In this document: positions 1-8,411 of the stretch, in pieces
Layout of the letters: every line of letters begins with the position of its first letter
Position numbering within the stretch: the first letter of the stretch is position 1
Notes under the pieces: generated by a model
Seen by the model: the letters and a program-made list of their open reading frames with translations, nothing else
Told to the model about the DNA's origin: nothing
Database searches by the model: none
Made by a program: the position numbers and the translations under genes
NCBI RefSeq assembly: GCF_039541955.1
Contig: NZ_BAABHF010000022.1
Location: 124,001-188,000, forward strand
Length of the DNA: 64,000 nt
Source of the DNA: Actinoallomurus oryzae
GTDB taxonomy: Bacteria > Actinomycetota > Actinomycetes > Streptosporangiales > Streptosporangiaceae
Direction of reading: 5' to 3'

Positions 1-1
1 C

Positions 2-634
2 ATGGACGCCACCGCGCTGGGCGCGCTGTTCACCGCCGAGCTCACCGAGGGCGTACGCGACGACGCCGCGCCGACCGTCCCCCGGCCGGACGCGCCGCCC
101 GCCGGTCTCCTCAAGGCGGGCATCGGTTACTGGTCGATCGGGCCGTTCGAACGCCGAGTGCTGGCCGGCGTGTCGGCCGCGCATCGCGCCACCGGCGCGC
201 CGGTGATGGTGCACCTCGAACACGGCAGCGCGGCGTTCGAGGTGCTCGAGTCGCTCGCCGACCTGGGAGTGCCCGCCGACCGGATCGTGCTCGCCCACGC
301 CGACCGCAACCCCGACCCCGGCCTGCACGCCGAACTGTGCGCGACCGGCGCCTACCTCGGCTACGACGGCATGGCCCGGCACCGCTCGTGGCCCGACTCG
401 ACCATCCTGGACTGCCTGGTGCGTACCGCCGAACTCGGCGGCGCCGACCGGCTCCTGCTCGGCGGCGACGTCGCACGGCGGACCAGGTACCGCGCGTACG
501 GCGGCATGCCCGGTCTCGTCTACCTGCCCGCCCGGTTCGTGCCGCGCCTGGAGCGGACCGCCGGCCCCGGCCTCGTCCGGCGGGTCCTGGTGGACAACCC
601 CGCACGGCTGCTGGCGTGGAGCCGGCCGCGCTGA
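2..634 (+). CDS. Phosphotriesterase-family metal hydrolase, C-terminal part (5' truncated by window)
   Basis: The reading frame is open to the window edge, so this is the C-terminal 210 or so residues of a longer protein. It shows the phosphotriesterase-family TIM-barrel pattern: VHLEHG and a following AHADRN segment supply metal-binding histidines, a GYDGMARHR stretch follows, and LLGGDVARR matches the late conserved aspartate strand. It ends with a typical VDNPARLLAW helix. The family contains metal-dependent lactonases and phosphotriesterases, and the true substrate cannot be inferred. The N-terminal HxH metal motif would lie outside the window. The next gene is a GntR regulator on the same strand about 94 bp downstream, so the two are probably transcribed separately. 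Confidence 0.75.
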   Translation: MDATALGALFTAELTEGVRDDAAPTVPRPDAPPAGLLKAGIGYWSIGPFERRVLAGVSAAHRATGAPVMVHLEHGSAAFEVLESLADLGVPADRIVLAHADRNPDPGLHAELCATGAYLGYDGMARHRSWPDSTILDCLVRTAELGGADRLLLGGDVARRTRYRAYGGMPGLVYLPARFVPRLERTAGPGLVRRVLVDNPARLLAWSRPR

Positions 635-702
635 GGGGTGGCGGAACCCGTTGTCGTCGGCCCAGAACCTCCTGGTCACGCGTTAATGCAGGTCAATAAG
701 GG

Positions 703-721
703 TGGCGTAACTCTGGCGTAA
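703..721 (+). promoter_or_regulatory. Two 8-bp direct repeats 11 bp apart upstream of the GntR gene
   Basis: TGGCGTAA occurs twice, at 703-710 and 714-721, one helical turn apart and ending just before the GntR start at 728. The position fits a promoter or an autoregulatory binding site. That is inference from spacing only; no palindromic GntR-type operator was found here. Confidence 0.35.
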
Positions 722-727
722 TGTGCT

Positions 728-1504
728 GTGACTAGTGTCGGGCCCATGGAGACGGGTCCCGCGGTGTCCTCCCGGCCCCGCGCCGAGCGAGCACGGCGAG
801 CCGCCGACGTGCTGCGGCAGCAGATCACCAGCCAGGCGTTCGAGGGCGGCAGGCTGCCCGACGAGCGCGTACTCGCCGCGCAGCTGGGGGCCTCGCGCAA
901 CGCGATCCGTGCGGCCCTCGGGCTGCTGCGCGCCGAGGGACTGATCACCCGGCGGCGCGGGGTCGGCACCGTCGTGGCCCAGCAGCGCTACGGCCACAGC
1001 CTGGACCGGCTGGCCGGGCTGGCCGAAACCCTGGTCGGCCGCGGCGAGATCACCAACGAGGTCCGCGCCGCTCACCCGGTCGCCGGCGTGCCGGACGCCG
1101 TCGCGCGCCGGTTGGAGCTGTCCCGCGACGCGGGCGCGGTCTACCTGGAGCGACTCCGTCGGCTCGATGGCGAGCCCCTCTCGCTGGACGCCACCTACCT
1201 GCCCCTGGACATCGGCCGCCCGCTGCTGGAGTGCGAGCTGACCGACCAGGACGTCTTCGTGCTGCTGGAGCGGATCAGCGGGCAGCCGTTGGGCCGCGCC
1301 GACCTCGCCGTGCACGCGATGACCGCCGGTGCGGACACCGCGGCCCTGCTGGGCATCCCCGCCGGGGCGGCCGTCTTCGCGATCGACCGGCTCACCCGGC
1401 TGGCCGACGGGCGTCCTGTCGACGCCGAGACCGTTCACATCCGCGCGGACCGGCTCGTCCTGCAGGCCACTTTGCACCGCGGCGCCGTCCCCTCGGCGCC
1501 CTGA
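728..1504 (+). CDS. GntR-family transcriptional regulator, HutC-type with UTRA domain
   Basis: A 258-residue protein. An N-terminal winged helix (about residues 20-85) contains the signature LPDERVLAAQLGASRNAIRAAL followed by GLITRRRGVGTVV. A C-terminal ligand domain of UTRA type (about 95-250) contains paired YLERLRRLDGEPLSLDATYLP and a second half ending AETVHIRADRLVL. HutC-type GntR proteins usually repress a neighbouring transport or catabolic gene until a small effector binds. The TauE/SafE exporter gene lies 77 bp downstream on the same strand and is the likely target. A later ATG at 746 is an alternative start; neither has a clear ribosome site. Confidence 0.85.
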   Translation: MTSVGPMETGPAVSSRPRAERARRAADVLRQQITSQAFEGGRLPDERVLAAQLGASRNAIRAALGLLRAEGLITRRRGVGTVVAQQRYGHSLDRLAGLAETLVGRGEITNEVRAAHPVAGVPDAVARRLELSRDAGAVYLERLRRLDGEPLSLDATYLPLDIGRPLLECELTDQDVFVLLERISGQPLGRADLAVHAMTAGADTAALLGIPAGAAVFAIDRLTRLADGRPVDAETVHIRADRLVLQATLHRGAVPSAP

Positions 1505-1537
1505 CCCGTCGTCGTCGACTCTCCCTGGAGGTCTGTC

Positions 1538-1585
1538 GTGGCTCCCCCACGTCTCGCGCATGCCCGCACGGTGACGCCCCGGTGA
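1538..1585 (+). CDS. Possible 15-codon leader peptide upstream of TauE/SafE
   Basis: A GTG at 1538 is preceded by GGAGG at 1527-1531 with 6-nt spacing. It opens a 15-residue frame, MAPPRLAHARTVTPR, whose TGA (1583-1585) overlaps the GTG start (1582) of the next gene in a GTGA junction. The best ribosome site in this gap therefore serves the mini-ORF, not the transporter, which suggests translational coupling. Short leader peptides are common before sulfur genes in actinomycetes, but this one has no cysteine, so a cysteine-attenuation role is not supported. Confidence 0.4.
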   Translation: MAPPRLAHARTVTPR

Positions 1586-2349
1586 GCGGCCTGGAGCCGC
1601 CCACGCTCATCGCGCTGGCCGTACTCGGGCTGGTGGCCGGCGTCGGGATCACCGCGATCGGTCCCGGCGGAGTGCTGGCCACCATCGGCCTGTTCGCCCT
1701 GACCGCTCTCACTCCCGCGCAGGTCGCCGGGACCGCCATCGTCACGCACGTCGCGACCGGGGCGCTGGCCACCGCCGCCTACACGCGTTCCGGGCACCTC
1801 CGCGACCCGCACACCCGCCGTACCGCGCTGACGCTGGCCGCCGCCGCGGTCGTCGGCACACCGCTGGGCGTGCTGATCAACAGCGTCGTCTCCGGGCAGG
1901 CGTTCGGCATCGTGCTCGGCGTCTTCTCCGCGGGTATCGCCGCGCTGGTGTGGTACCGCGACCGCCGCCCGCGGGCCGACCCGGCGGGCCATCAGCTCCG
2001 CGCCGAGGTGGTCGCGGCCGTGGGCTTCGGTGTCGCGGTGGCCAGCGGCCTGGTCGGCGTCGGCGGCCCGCTCCTGGCCGTCCCGCTGCTGGTCACCCTC
2101 GGCGCGCCCGTACTCTCCGCGCTGGCCGCCGCCCAGGTCCAGTCCGTGGTCATCGCCGGTGTCGGCACGCTGGGCTACCTCGCCGCCGGCGCCATCGACT
2201 GGCCCCTCGCCGCCCTGGTCGGCGTTCCGGAACTCGCCGGAGTCCTGCTCGGCTGGGTCATCGCCCGCCGCCTGCCCGCCCGCACGCTCAAGTACGCCCT
2301 CATCGCCAGCCTCATCGGGCTCGCCCCCTACCTGGCCCTCCACGGCTGA
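1582..2349 (+). CDS. TauE/SafE-family sulfite or organosulfonate exporter
   Basis: This is a 255-residue, highly hydrophobic protein with about eight membrane segments in two related halves. Each half carries the family's glycine-rich loop: GVGITAIGPGGVLATIGL near the N-terminus and SGLVGVGGPLLAVPLLV in the second half. Length and topology match TauE/SafE permeases, which export sulfoacetate, sulfite or related anions. I set the start at GTG 1582, which overlaps the stop of a small leader ORF. The frame is open further upstream but runs through the GntR gene and is not membrane-like there. Control by the upstream GntR protein is likely. A strong hairpin follows the stop. The substrate is inferred only from the family. 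Confidence 0.82.
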   Translation: MSGLEPPTLIALAVLGLVAGVGITAIGPGGVLATIGLFALTALTPAQVAGTAIVTHVATGALATAAYTRSGHLRDPHTRRTALTLAAAAVVGTPLGVLINSVVSGQAFGIVLGVFSAGIAALVWYRDRRPRADPAGHQLRAEVVAAVGFGVAVASGLVGVGGPLLAVPLLVTLGAPVLSALAAAQVQSVVIAGVGTLGYLAAGAIDWPLAALVGVPELAGVLLGWVIARRLPARTLKYALIASLIGLAPYLALHG

Positions 2350-2360
2350 CCGGCGCGCGA

Positions 2361-2391
2361 AGCGGCCCACGGCTCGATGCCGTGGGCCGCT
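2361..2391. terminator. Bidirectional hairpin terminator between convergent genes
   Basis: A perfect 13-bp inverted repeat (AGCGGCCCACGGC at 2361-2373 and its complement at 2379-2391) with a 5-nt loop TCGAT lies between the convergent TauE/SafE and carboxylesterase stops. There is no T-tract, as is usual for actinomycete terminators, and the symmetry lets it serve both strands. Confidence 0.75.
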
Positions 2392-2418
2392 CGCCAGGTT
2401 CCCACGGACGTCGGTGTC

Positions 2419-3987
2419 TCAGGACGAGAGACTCTTCCAGAACGCCGTGTCGTGCTCGGCGCCGAACCGGTCGGTGACCGCCGAGCACGCGGCCGGGGGC
2501 TTGCCGGTGGCCGGCGAGGTGTCGCAGGCCACGAGCGACATCATCAGGTCGGTCCGCTGGCTGTACTTCGGCCAGGTCGGGGTGGCGGCGCCGTTCGGGT
2601 CGCCGGTCGTGGCGAATCTGCCCCAGTAGCGGATCATCTGGTTGGACAGGTCGAGCTCGTCGTCGGTGTACGGCAGCGTCTGGCCGAGGTAGTCCCAGAG
2701 GTAGCCGAGGTCGTCGACGTGGGTGGCGCCGAACGGATGGTTCCGCGCGGCCTCGCTCTTCTGCTGGATCCGGTAGATGGAGGTGAACTGGGGCGTGTCA
2801 CTCTCGGCGAACTCATAGGCGTACGTCGGCACGTACCGGGACAGCTGCGCGTAGAGCCGCTGGCGGGTGTAGGAGGCCGAGTCGTCCTGCACCGTGGTCC
2901 ACGCGACGTCCGGCGAGTCGAATTCGCCCACCGGATACTCGGCGAGCACCTTGCCCGCGTCGTCGCCGTAGGTCGACCGGACGAGCGCCTCGTACTGGTC
3001 GGCGGTCAGCGGCTTGCCCACGTAGTCGTAGTTCTGGAAGGTGAACAGCGACCGCTCGTTGTTGACCTGCCCCAGCAGCACGGGCACGCGGTTGGTCCGC
3101 CCGGCCGGCACCGCCGTCGCGGGGTCGGCCGGGAACGCCGCTCCGCCGACCGAGGGCCGTACGCCCGCCTTCTGCTGGGCGGCGAGGAGGTCGGCGGCCG
3201 GCTTGCCGCGCAGGCACGCGAGCACGTCCGACGCGCCGGAGCAGCCGGCCGCCTGGACGAACGCCAGGCCGGTCTTCTCCCCGTCCGCGGCCGACGACAT
3301 GCCGCACCCGCCGCTCATGATGATGGCCCGGGAGAAGAGTCCCTTGGCGGTCGGAGAGGCGATCTGGTCGCAGACCGACGAGCCGCCGGCGGACTGACCG
3401 GCGATCGTGACGTTCCGCGGGTCGCCGCCGAAGCCCGCGATGTTGGCCTGCACCCAGCGCAGCGCGGCCTGCTGGTCGAGCAGCCCGAAGTTGCCGGGCC
3501 CGTCGGCGCTCGCCTGCCGCAGCTGGGGCAGGTTCAAGAACCCGAGCGCGCCCAGCCGGTAGTTGACCGTGACGACGACGGCGTTCGCCTGCTGCACGAA
3601 CTCGCGGGGGTTGGTGTCCTGGCCCGCGCCGCCGGTGAAACCGCCGCCGTGGATCCACACGAGCACCGGACGCCGCCCCTGCGCCTGCTTCGGCGCGTAG
3701 ACGTTGAGCGACAGGCAGTCCTCGGTGAGGGTCGGGTTCTCATAGCCGGGGTCCCAGCCGGAGGTCTGGGCGCAGCGGTGCCCGAACCGCGTCGCGTCGC
3801 GTACCTCGCTCCACCCGGCCGCCGGCCGCGGGGCGGTCCACCGCGACTTGCCGGTCGGGCTCGCGGGGGCGTCCGGGCCCGAATGGTCGGCGGCATGGGC
3901 CATGGCGCCCGAGGCGCCGATCGTCAGGATCGGAACGAGCGCGGCCGCGGTCAGTGCGGCCCGGCGCTGGTGGGAAAGGCCTCTCAC
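2419..3987 (-). CDS. Secreted type-B carboxylesterase
   Basis: A 522-residue alpha/beta-hydrolase. After a short basic stretch a hydrophobic signal segment (about residues 10-32, ending AMAHA) predicts export. The family landmarks are clear: EDCLSLNVY at 90-97, the oxyanion loop HGGG at 113-116, the nucleophile elbow GQSAGG with Ser199, an NNERSLF acid region, and a GATHVDD histidine region. The family hydrolyses carboxylic esters; the substrate is unknown. I chose the GTG at 3987 because AAGGAG stands 6 nt before it and the signal peptide begins there; the longer frame adds 74 low-quality residues. The gene is monocistronic, with palindromic DNA upstream and a shared terminator downstream. 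Confidence 0.9.
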   Translation of the reverse strand: MRGLSHQRRAALTAAALVPILTIGASGAMAHAADHSGPDAPASPTGKSRWTAPRPAAGWSEVRDATRFGHRCAQTSGWDPGYENPTLTEDCLSLNVYAPKQAQGRRPVLVWIHGGGFTGGAGQDTNPREFVQQANAVVVTVNYRLGALGFLNLPQLRQASADGPGNFGLLDQQAALRWVQANIAGFGGDPRNVTIAGQSAGGSSVCDQIASPTAKGLFSRAIIMSGGCGMSSAADGEKTGLAFVQAAGCSGASDVLACLRGKPAADLLAAQQKAGVRPSVGGAAFPADPATAVPAGRTNRVPVLLGQVNNERSLFTFQNYDYVGKPLTADQYEALVRSTYGDDAGKVLAEYPVGEFDSPDVAWTTVQDDSASYTRQRLYAQLSRYVPTYAYEFAESDTPQFTSIYRIQQKSEAARNHPFGATHVDDLGYLWDYLGQTLPYTDDELDLSNQMIRYWGRFATTGDPNGAATPTWPKYSQRTDLMMSLVACDTSPATGKPPAACSAVTDRFGAEHDTAFWKSLSS

Positions 3988-4149
3988 GTGAAGCTCCTTG
4001 GCGGAGGGCCACGCTCGGATCCGCGGCATGGCACGGCGCGTCCAGTACGGGACAGCGCGTCCCGTACTGAGGCAGCGCGTGCGGCGGAGGGCTCGAGGGT
4101 GGCGCGGCGGAGTGACGGGGACCGTGGTCGGGTGGGACGCGGGGCGGGG

Positions 4150-4209
4150 TTGACACGGGTGACCACCAGCTGGTGCGCAAAGCGCAAATAGGACATTCGG
4201 CCGTGTCAA
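4150..4209. promoter_or_regulatory. Palindrome-rich upstream region of the carboxylesterase gene
   Basis: TTGACACGG (4150-4158) and its exact reverse complement CCGTGTCAA (4201-4209) form 9-bp arms 42 bp apart, and a perfect 12-bp palindrome CACCAGCTGGTG sits at 4164-4175 between them. The right arm supplies a TTGACA -35 sequence facing the esterase. No -10 box is obvious at ideal spacing. It looks like an operator region for an unidentified regulator. Confidence 0.45.
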
Positions 4210-4250
4210 TGGCTGAATGCGGCGATGTCAGGCGCCGTTAATGTAAAGAG

Positions 4251-5439
4251 TTAAGACATAAAAGGGGACGGGCGACCGCCCGCCGACCCGAAGTCCTCGA
4301 CGAGGCCGAAGGCGACCGCGATCCCGCCCAGCGCCTCGGCGTGCGCTCCGCGCCCGGCGCCGGTGACGACGAGATCGTGCAGCGCGGCCGGATGGGTGTA
4401 GCGGTCCAGCGCCTCCCGGATGCCGCGCAGCACGGGTTCGCCGAGGGCGCCGACCGCGCCTCCGACGAGGATCGCGTCCGGATTCATGGCCGTCACCAGG
4501 GTGGACAGCGCCCGGCCGATGGTCCGGCCGGCGTCGACGAGCAGGGCCCGCGTCCCACGGTCGCCCGCGTTGGCCAGGCGCACCAGGTCGGCGAAGCCCA
4601 GGGAGACGCCGGGATGCGCCGGCTGCAGCACCTTGATCAGGGCCGCACTGGAGGCGACCGTCTCCAGGCAGCCGCGGTTTCCGCAGATGCAGACGTCGCC
4701 GTCGTCGACCATCCGGATGTGGCCGATGTTTCCGGCGTAGCCGCGCCCCCGGTAGATGCGCCCGCCCACGATCAGACCGGCGCCGATCCCGTGTGAGATC
4801 TTGACGTAGACGAAGGTGCCGAAGCGCGACCCGGCCCCGAAGGCGGCCTCGCCCGCGGCCCCCAGATCGGCGTCGTTGAGCACCCGCACCCGGTCGGTGT
4901 ACGCGTCGAGGCGCAGGGCCTCCAGCGGGTCGAGGTCGCCGAACCAGGGAGCGACCGGCCGTCCGGCCAGGTCGACCGGTGAGGGAACGCCCACCACGGC
5001 TCCGATGACACCGTCGGCCTCCACCTTCGCCGCGGCCGCCACGTCGGTGACCAGCCGCGCCGCCTCGGCCAGCGCCCGCTCGGCGCGGAGCCGCTCCTCG
5101 AACGCCACGACCCGCTCGTGCACGACGTGACCGGACGCGTCCGCCACGATGGCTCGGACGTGGGTGTGGCCGATGTCGACGCTCAGGGCACGGCCGCCGG
5201 GCAGGGCCGGCGCGAGCAGCTGCGACGGGCGGCCCTTGCGCGCGCCCGACGCGTCCTTGCCGACCTCGCGGATCGCTCCGGCGGCCAGCAGCTCGGTCAC
5301 GATGCCCCGCGATCGTGGGCCGCGACAGGCCCGTGGCGGACATCAGCTCGGCACGGCTGGCGGGCCCGCGCTCGCGCAGCACGCCGAGAACGTGGAGCCG
5401 GTGCAGCTCACGCACGGCGTCACCACGGCCCGCGACCAT
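4251..5439 (-). pseudogene. ROK-family transcriptional repressor split by a one-base frameshift
   Basis: Two frames are needed to read one ROK repressor. From ATG 5439 the first frame encodes the winged helix (REL...LGVLRERGPASRAELMSATGLSRPTIAG). At a run of four Gs (plus-strand CCCC, 5305-5308) it leaves the family pattern. The second frame then continues naturally as IVTELLAAGAIREVG and runs 349 residues with the sugar-kinase-like ROK fold, including the DIGHTHVRA phosphate loop and the zinc motif CICGNRGCLE. One extra G explains the break. It may be a pseudogene, a sequencing error or a slippage site. The downstream piece could start at GTG 5300 but lacks a ribosome site. It is divergent from the P450 gene. 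Confidence 0.8.
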
Positions 5440-5528
5440 CCGCCCTGACTCCCATTTCTGGCAACCGGTTTGGCCGAATGGTGCCACATCTCGACGCGTT
5501 GCCGCACCGCGCCTATCGGGATACCGTC

Positions 5529-5542
5529 ATCATCTGGATGAT
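5529..5542. promoter_or_regulatory. 14-bp palindrome in the ROK/P450 intergenic region
   Basis: ATCATC-TG-GATGAT is a perfect 6-bp inverted repeat with a 2-nt centre, located 26 bp before the chosen P450 start. It is a plausible operator for the divergent ROK regulator or the P450; this is inference from position and symmetry. Confidence 0.4.
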
Positions 5543-5568
5543 CACAACGTATGACAGGAGCATCTGAA

Positions 5569-6759
5569 ATGCTGGAGATCGATCTGAGTGACGCGGAGGT
5601 CGTCCGGGACCCCTTCGCCGCGTACGGGCGCGTCCGCGAGCAGGCTCCCCTGGCGCGGCTCCGGGTGCCCGGCCTGGACCCGTGGTGGGTCGTGACGCGC
5701 CACGAACCCGCGCGCGCGATGCTGGCCGACCCGCGCCTGGAGATCAGGGCCGACAGCTTCATGCGGCCCGACGTACCCGACGACTGCCTGCCCTACATGC
5801 GCACCATGTCCGAGATGAACGGGCCGGAGCACGCCCGGATGCGCACGCTGGTCGCCCCGGCGTTCACGCCGCGCAGGGCCGCCGGGTTCCGGCCGCGGAT
5901 CGAGCGGATCGTCGAGGGACTCCTCGACGATGTGGAAGCACACGCCGCCGATGACGGGACGGTGGACCTGCTGCCGCACTTCACCCGTCCGCTGCCGATG
6001 GACGTCATCTGCGAGCTGGTCGGCGTCCCCGGCCCCGACCGACCGCGCTGGCGCGCGTACGGCGCCACCGTCGCGGGCGGTGCCGGCCGCGCGTTCGCCG
6101 AGGCCATCCCGGGCATCATGGACGGCGCCAAGGCCGCCATCGCCCGCCGGCGCGCCGAGCCCGGTGACGACCTGCTCGCCGACCTCATCACCGTCCAGGC
6201 CGAGGACGGCGACCGGCTCACCGACGCCGAGATGGTGACCCTGGTCTGGCACCTGGTCCTCGCCGGTCAGACGCCCGCCAACCTCATCGCCAACGCCATC
6301 GTCGCACTGCTGACCCACCCCGGCCAGCGCGACGCGCTGCGCGACGACCCGGACCTCATGCCCGGCGCGGTCGAGGAGCTCATCCGCTGGTGCGGCCCGA
6401 CACTGCTGTCGATCCCGCGTTACGCGCGCGAGGACGTCGAGCTCTGCGGCGTACGGGTGCGCGAGGGCGAGGCCGTGACCGCCGCCGTCACCGCCGCCAA
6501 CCGCGATCCGCGCGTCTTCCCCGATCCCGAACGCCTCGACGTCACCCGCCCGAAGGGACCGAACGGACATCTGGGCTTCGCCCACGGACCGCACTTCTGC
6601 CTCGGCGCCTCGATCGCCCGCGTGCAGACGCAGGTCGCGCTCGCCGCGCTGCTGCGCCGCCACCCCGGCCTCGCACTCACCGCGACGCCGGAGGAGCTGC
6701 GCGCCCCCGACCCGGGCACGTGGCGCCTCACCGCGCTCCCGGTGACCCTCAACGCGTGA
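5569..6759 (+). CDS. Cytochrome P450 monooxygenase (class I bacterial type)
   Basis: A 396-residue soluble P450 of ordinary bacterial length. The haem-binding loop GFAHGPHFCLGA puts the cysteine ligand at residue 344. The K-helix ExxR is E270-R273 (ELIR), and a PERLD-type meander follows. The I-helix reads LVLAGQTPANLI (229-240), lacking the usual acidic residue of the AG-x-[DE]-T oxygen-activation motif. No ferredoxin or reductase gene lies nearby, so redox partners must be supplied elsewhere. I chose ATG 5569, which has AGGAG at 5556-5560 before it, over ATG 5551, which would place that ribosome site inside the gene. The divergent ROK regulator is frameshifted. The substrate is unknown. Confidence 0.92.
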   Translation: MLEIDLSDAEVVRDPFAAYGRVREQAPLARLRVPGLDPWWVVTRHEPARAMLADPRLEIRADSFMRPDVPDDCLPYMRTMSEMNGPEHARMRTLVAPAFTPRRAAGFRPRIERIVEGLLDDVEAHAADDGTVDLLPHFTRPLPMDVICELVGVPGPDRPRWRAYGATVAGGAGRAFAEAIPGIMDGAKAAIARRRAEPGDDLLADLITVQAEDGDRLTDAEMVTLVWHLVLAGQTPANLIANAIVALLTHPGQRDALRDDPDLMPGAVEELIRWCGPTLLSIPRYAREDVELCGVRVREGEAVTAAVTAANRDPRVFPDPERLDVTRPKGPNGHLGFAHGPHFCLGASIARVQTQVALAALLRRHPGLALTATPEELRAPDPGTWRLTALPVTLNA

Positions 6760-6833
6760 CGCCGGCACCGACCGGCGTATGATCCCATCCTGACCACATT
6801 GTAAGACTTGTATCTCACTATTTGGGATGGCGC

Positions 6834-8213
6834 ATGAGTGAGCGGATCGGGTTCTCGGGCATGTGCCTCGCGTACTTCGCGATCATCCTGGACGGGAGCG
6901 TGCTCAACGTGGCCGTGCCCGCCATCCGCGACGGCCTGGGCAGCTCGATGGCGGGCGCGCAGTGGGTGCTGAACGGCTACACGCTGACGCTGGCGGCCCT
7001 GCTGCTCACCGCCGGGGCGCTGGGCGACCGGTTCGGGCTGCGGCGGACGCTGCTGGCCGGGGTGGCGGTCTTCACTCTCGCGTCGGCGGCGTGCGCCCTG
7101 GCGCCCACCACCGGCGTTCTGGTCGGCGCGCGTGTCGTGCAGGGGGTCGGCGCGGCGGCGCTGCTGCCCGCGACGCTCGCGCTCGTACCGCACCTGTTCG
7201 CCGAGGCCGACGCGCGGGCCCGCGCCACCGTCTTCTGGGTCGCCACCGGGGCGATCTCGATGGCGGTGGGACCGCTGGTCGGCGGCGTTCTGATCGACGC
7301 GGTCGGCTGGCGCGCGATCTTCGTGCTCAACCTGCCCGTGGGCGTGGTGGCCACCCTGCTCGTCCGGGCCGGCGTCCCCGAGACGCCCCGGCACACCCAT
7401 CCCGTGGACCGGGCCGGCCTGGTCACCGCCGCCGCGACACTCGCCCTGCTCACCGGCGGGCTGATCGACGCCGGGTCGGCGGGCTGGGCGGCACCGGCGA
7501 CGCTCGGGCTGCTGGGCGCCGCCGTCGTGGCCGGGGCGGCATACGTGATCACCGCGCGGCACGCCGCCCATCCGATGCTGCCGCCCTCATTCTTCGCCCT
7601 GCGGGTCCGCGCCGCGGCCGTCGCCAGCGCCGGCCTCATGGGGTTCCTGTTCTACGGCGCGCTGTTCGTGATGTCGCTGTACTTCCAGCAGATGCGCGGC
7701 TGGACCCCGGGGGCGTCCGGCGTCGCACTGCTGCCCATGACCGTGGGCAGCACGATCGGCCCGCTCGTCCTCTACCGCCCGCTGGCGCTCCGGTACGGGC
7801 ACCGCGCCCTGCTGCTCGGCGGCTTCGCCTGCTGCACCGCCGGGATCGCCACGCTGGCCGGCGCCGGCACGCGCGCCCCGTACGCCGTCCTCGCCACCGG
7901 GCTGCTGCTGATCGGCGTCTCTAGCACGATGGTGTTCTCCGCGCTGACCTCCCTGCTGATCGGGAACGTCCCGACGGCGCAGTCCGGCCTCGCGTCGGGC
8001 GTCCAGAACACCCTGCGGCAGAGCGGCGCCCTGATCGCCGTGGCCGTGCTCGGCTCCCTGCTGAACACCTCCTCCCCGGCGTCCCGCCTCCCGGCGGCGT
8101 CCGCGGCCCTGGTCGCGGTCGCCGTCATCGCGGTGACCCTCGCCGCCGGCAACCTCCGCACCGCGGACGCTCCGCTGGAGCCCGCGCCCGCGCCGGCCGC
8201 CGGCCGCTCGTGA
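6834..8213 (+). CDS. MFS drug/metabolite exporter, DHA2 (14-TM EmrB/QacA) type
   Basis: A 459-residue integral membrane protein with about 14 helices. The DHA2 signatures are visible: LDGSVLNVAVPAI in TM1 (the D-x-x-x-x-N-V-A-x-P motif), the loop 2-3 motif GALGDRFGLRR, and the antiporter motif-C glycine/proline pattern GPLVGGVLIDAVGWRAIF. Such proteins exchange protons for drugs, dyes or secondary metabolites at the cytoplasmic membrane. The start is ATG 6834. It follows the P450 gene on the same strand with a 74-bp gap and could share its control, so export of the P450 product is possible but unproven. Confidence 0.88.
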   Translation: MSERIGFSGMCLAYFAIILDGSVLNVAVPAIRDGLGSSMAGAQWVLNGYTLTLAALLLTAGALGDRFGLRRTLLAGVAVFTLASAACALAPTTGVLVGARVVQGVGAAALLPATLALVPHLFAEADARARATVFWVATGAISMAVGPLVGGVLIDAVGWRAIFVLNLPVGVVATLLVRAGVPETPRHTHPVDRAGLVTAAATLALLTGGLIDAGSAGWAAPATLGLLGAAVVAGAAYVITARHAAHPMLPPSFFALRVRAAAVASAGLMGFLFYGALFVMSLYFQQMRGWTPGASGVALLPMTVGSTIGPLVLYRPLALRYGHRALLLGGFACCTAGIATLAGAGTRAPYAVLATGLLLIGVSSTMVFSALTSLLIGNVPTAQSGLASGVQNTLRQSGALIAVAVLGSLLNTSSPASRLPAASAALVAVAVIAVTLAAGNLRTADAPLEPAPAPAAGRS

Positions 8214-8286
8214 CCTCGGAAAGGCCCTCCGCCCAATCGGGTTGGGATCGCATGAAAGAAATCTTGTGAAAGGAGAGAATCATTCT

Positions 8287-8360
8287 CCCCCGAGAAGGCC
8301 GGAATCGAACCGGCTCCAGGGCTCGGGTGCGCGATGCGCCGATCAGGCGCTTCACCGGGG
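8287..8360 (-). other. tRNA-shaped element without a canonical anticodon arm
   Basis: Read on the minus strand, this 74-nt stretch has a perfect T-arm (GCCGG-TTCGATT-CCGGC), a D-like arm (GCGC-CTGATCG-GCGC) and ends that pair over five GC pairs (CCCCG with CGGGG), followed by an imperfect continuation. The segment where an anticodon stem should be (TCGCG-CACCCGA-GCCCT) does not pair and lacks T33. It is therefore either a decayed tRNA or a tRNA mimic, not a functional tRNA. It lies directly upstream of the XRE regulator gene, on the opposite strand. Confidence 0.45.
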
Positions 8361-8411
8361 CCGCCAGTGGCATATTGGGTCTCATACCGCACGACAATGA
8401 GCGGAGCTCCT

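Noticed and set aside
2377..4191. 604-residue plus-strand open frame over the carboxylesterase
   Set aside because: Antisense shadow of a gene with an intact catalytic signature.
8287..8360. Functional tRNA gene
   Set aside because: The anticodon stem does not pair, position 33 is not T and the acceptor stem is interrupted, so only a tRNA-like element is reported.
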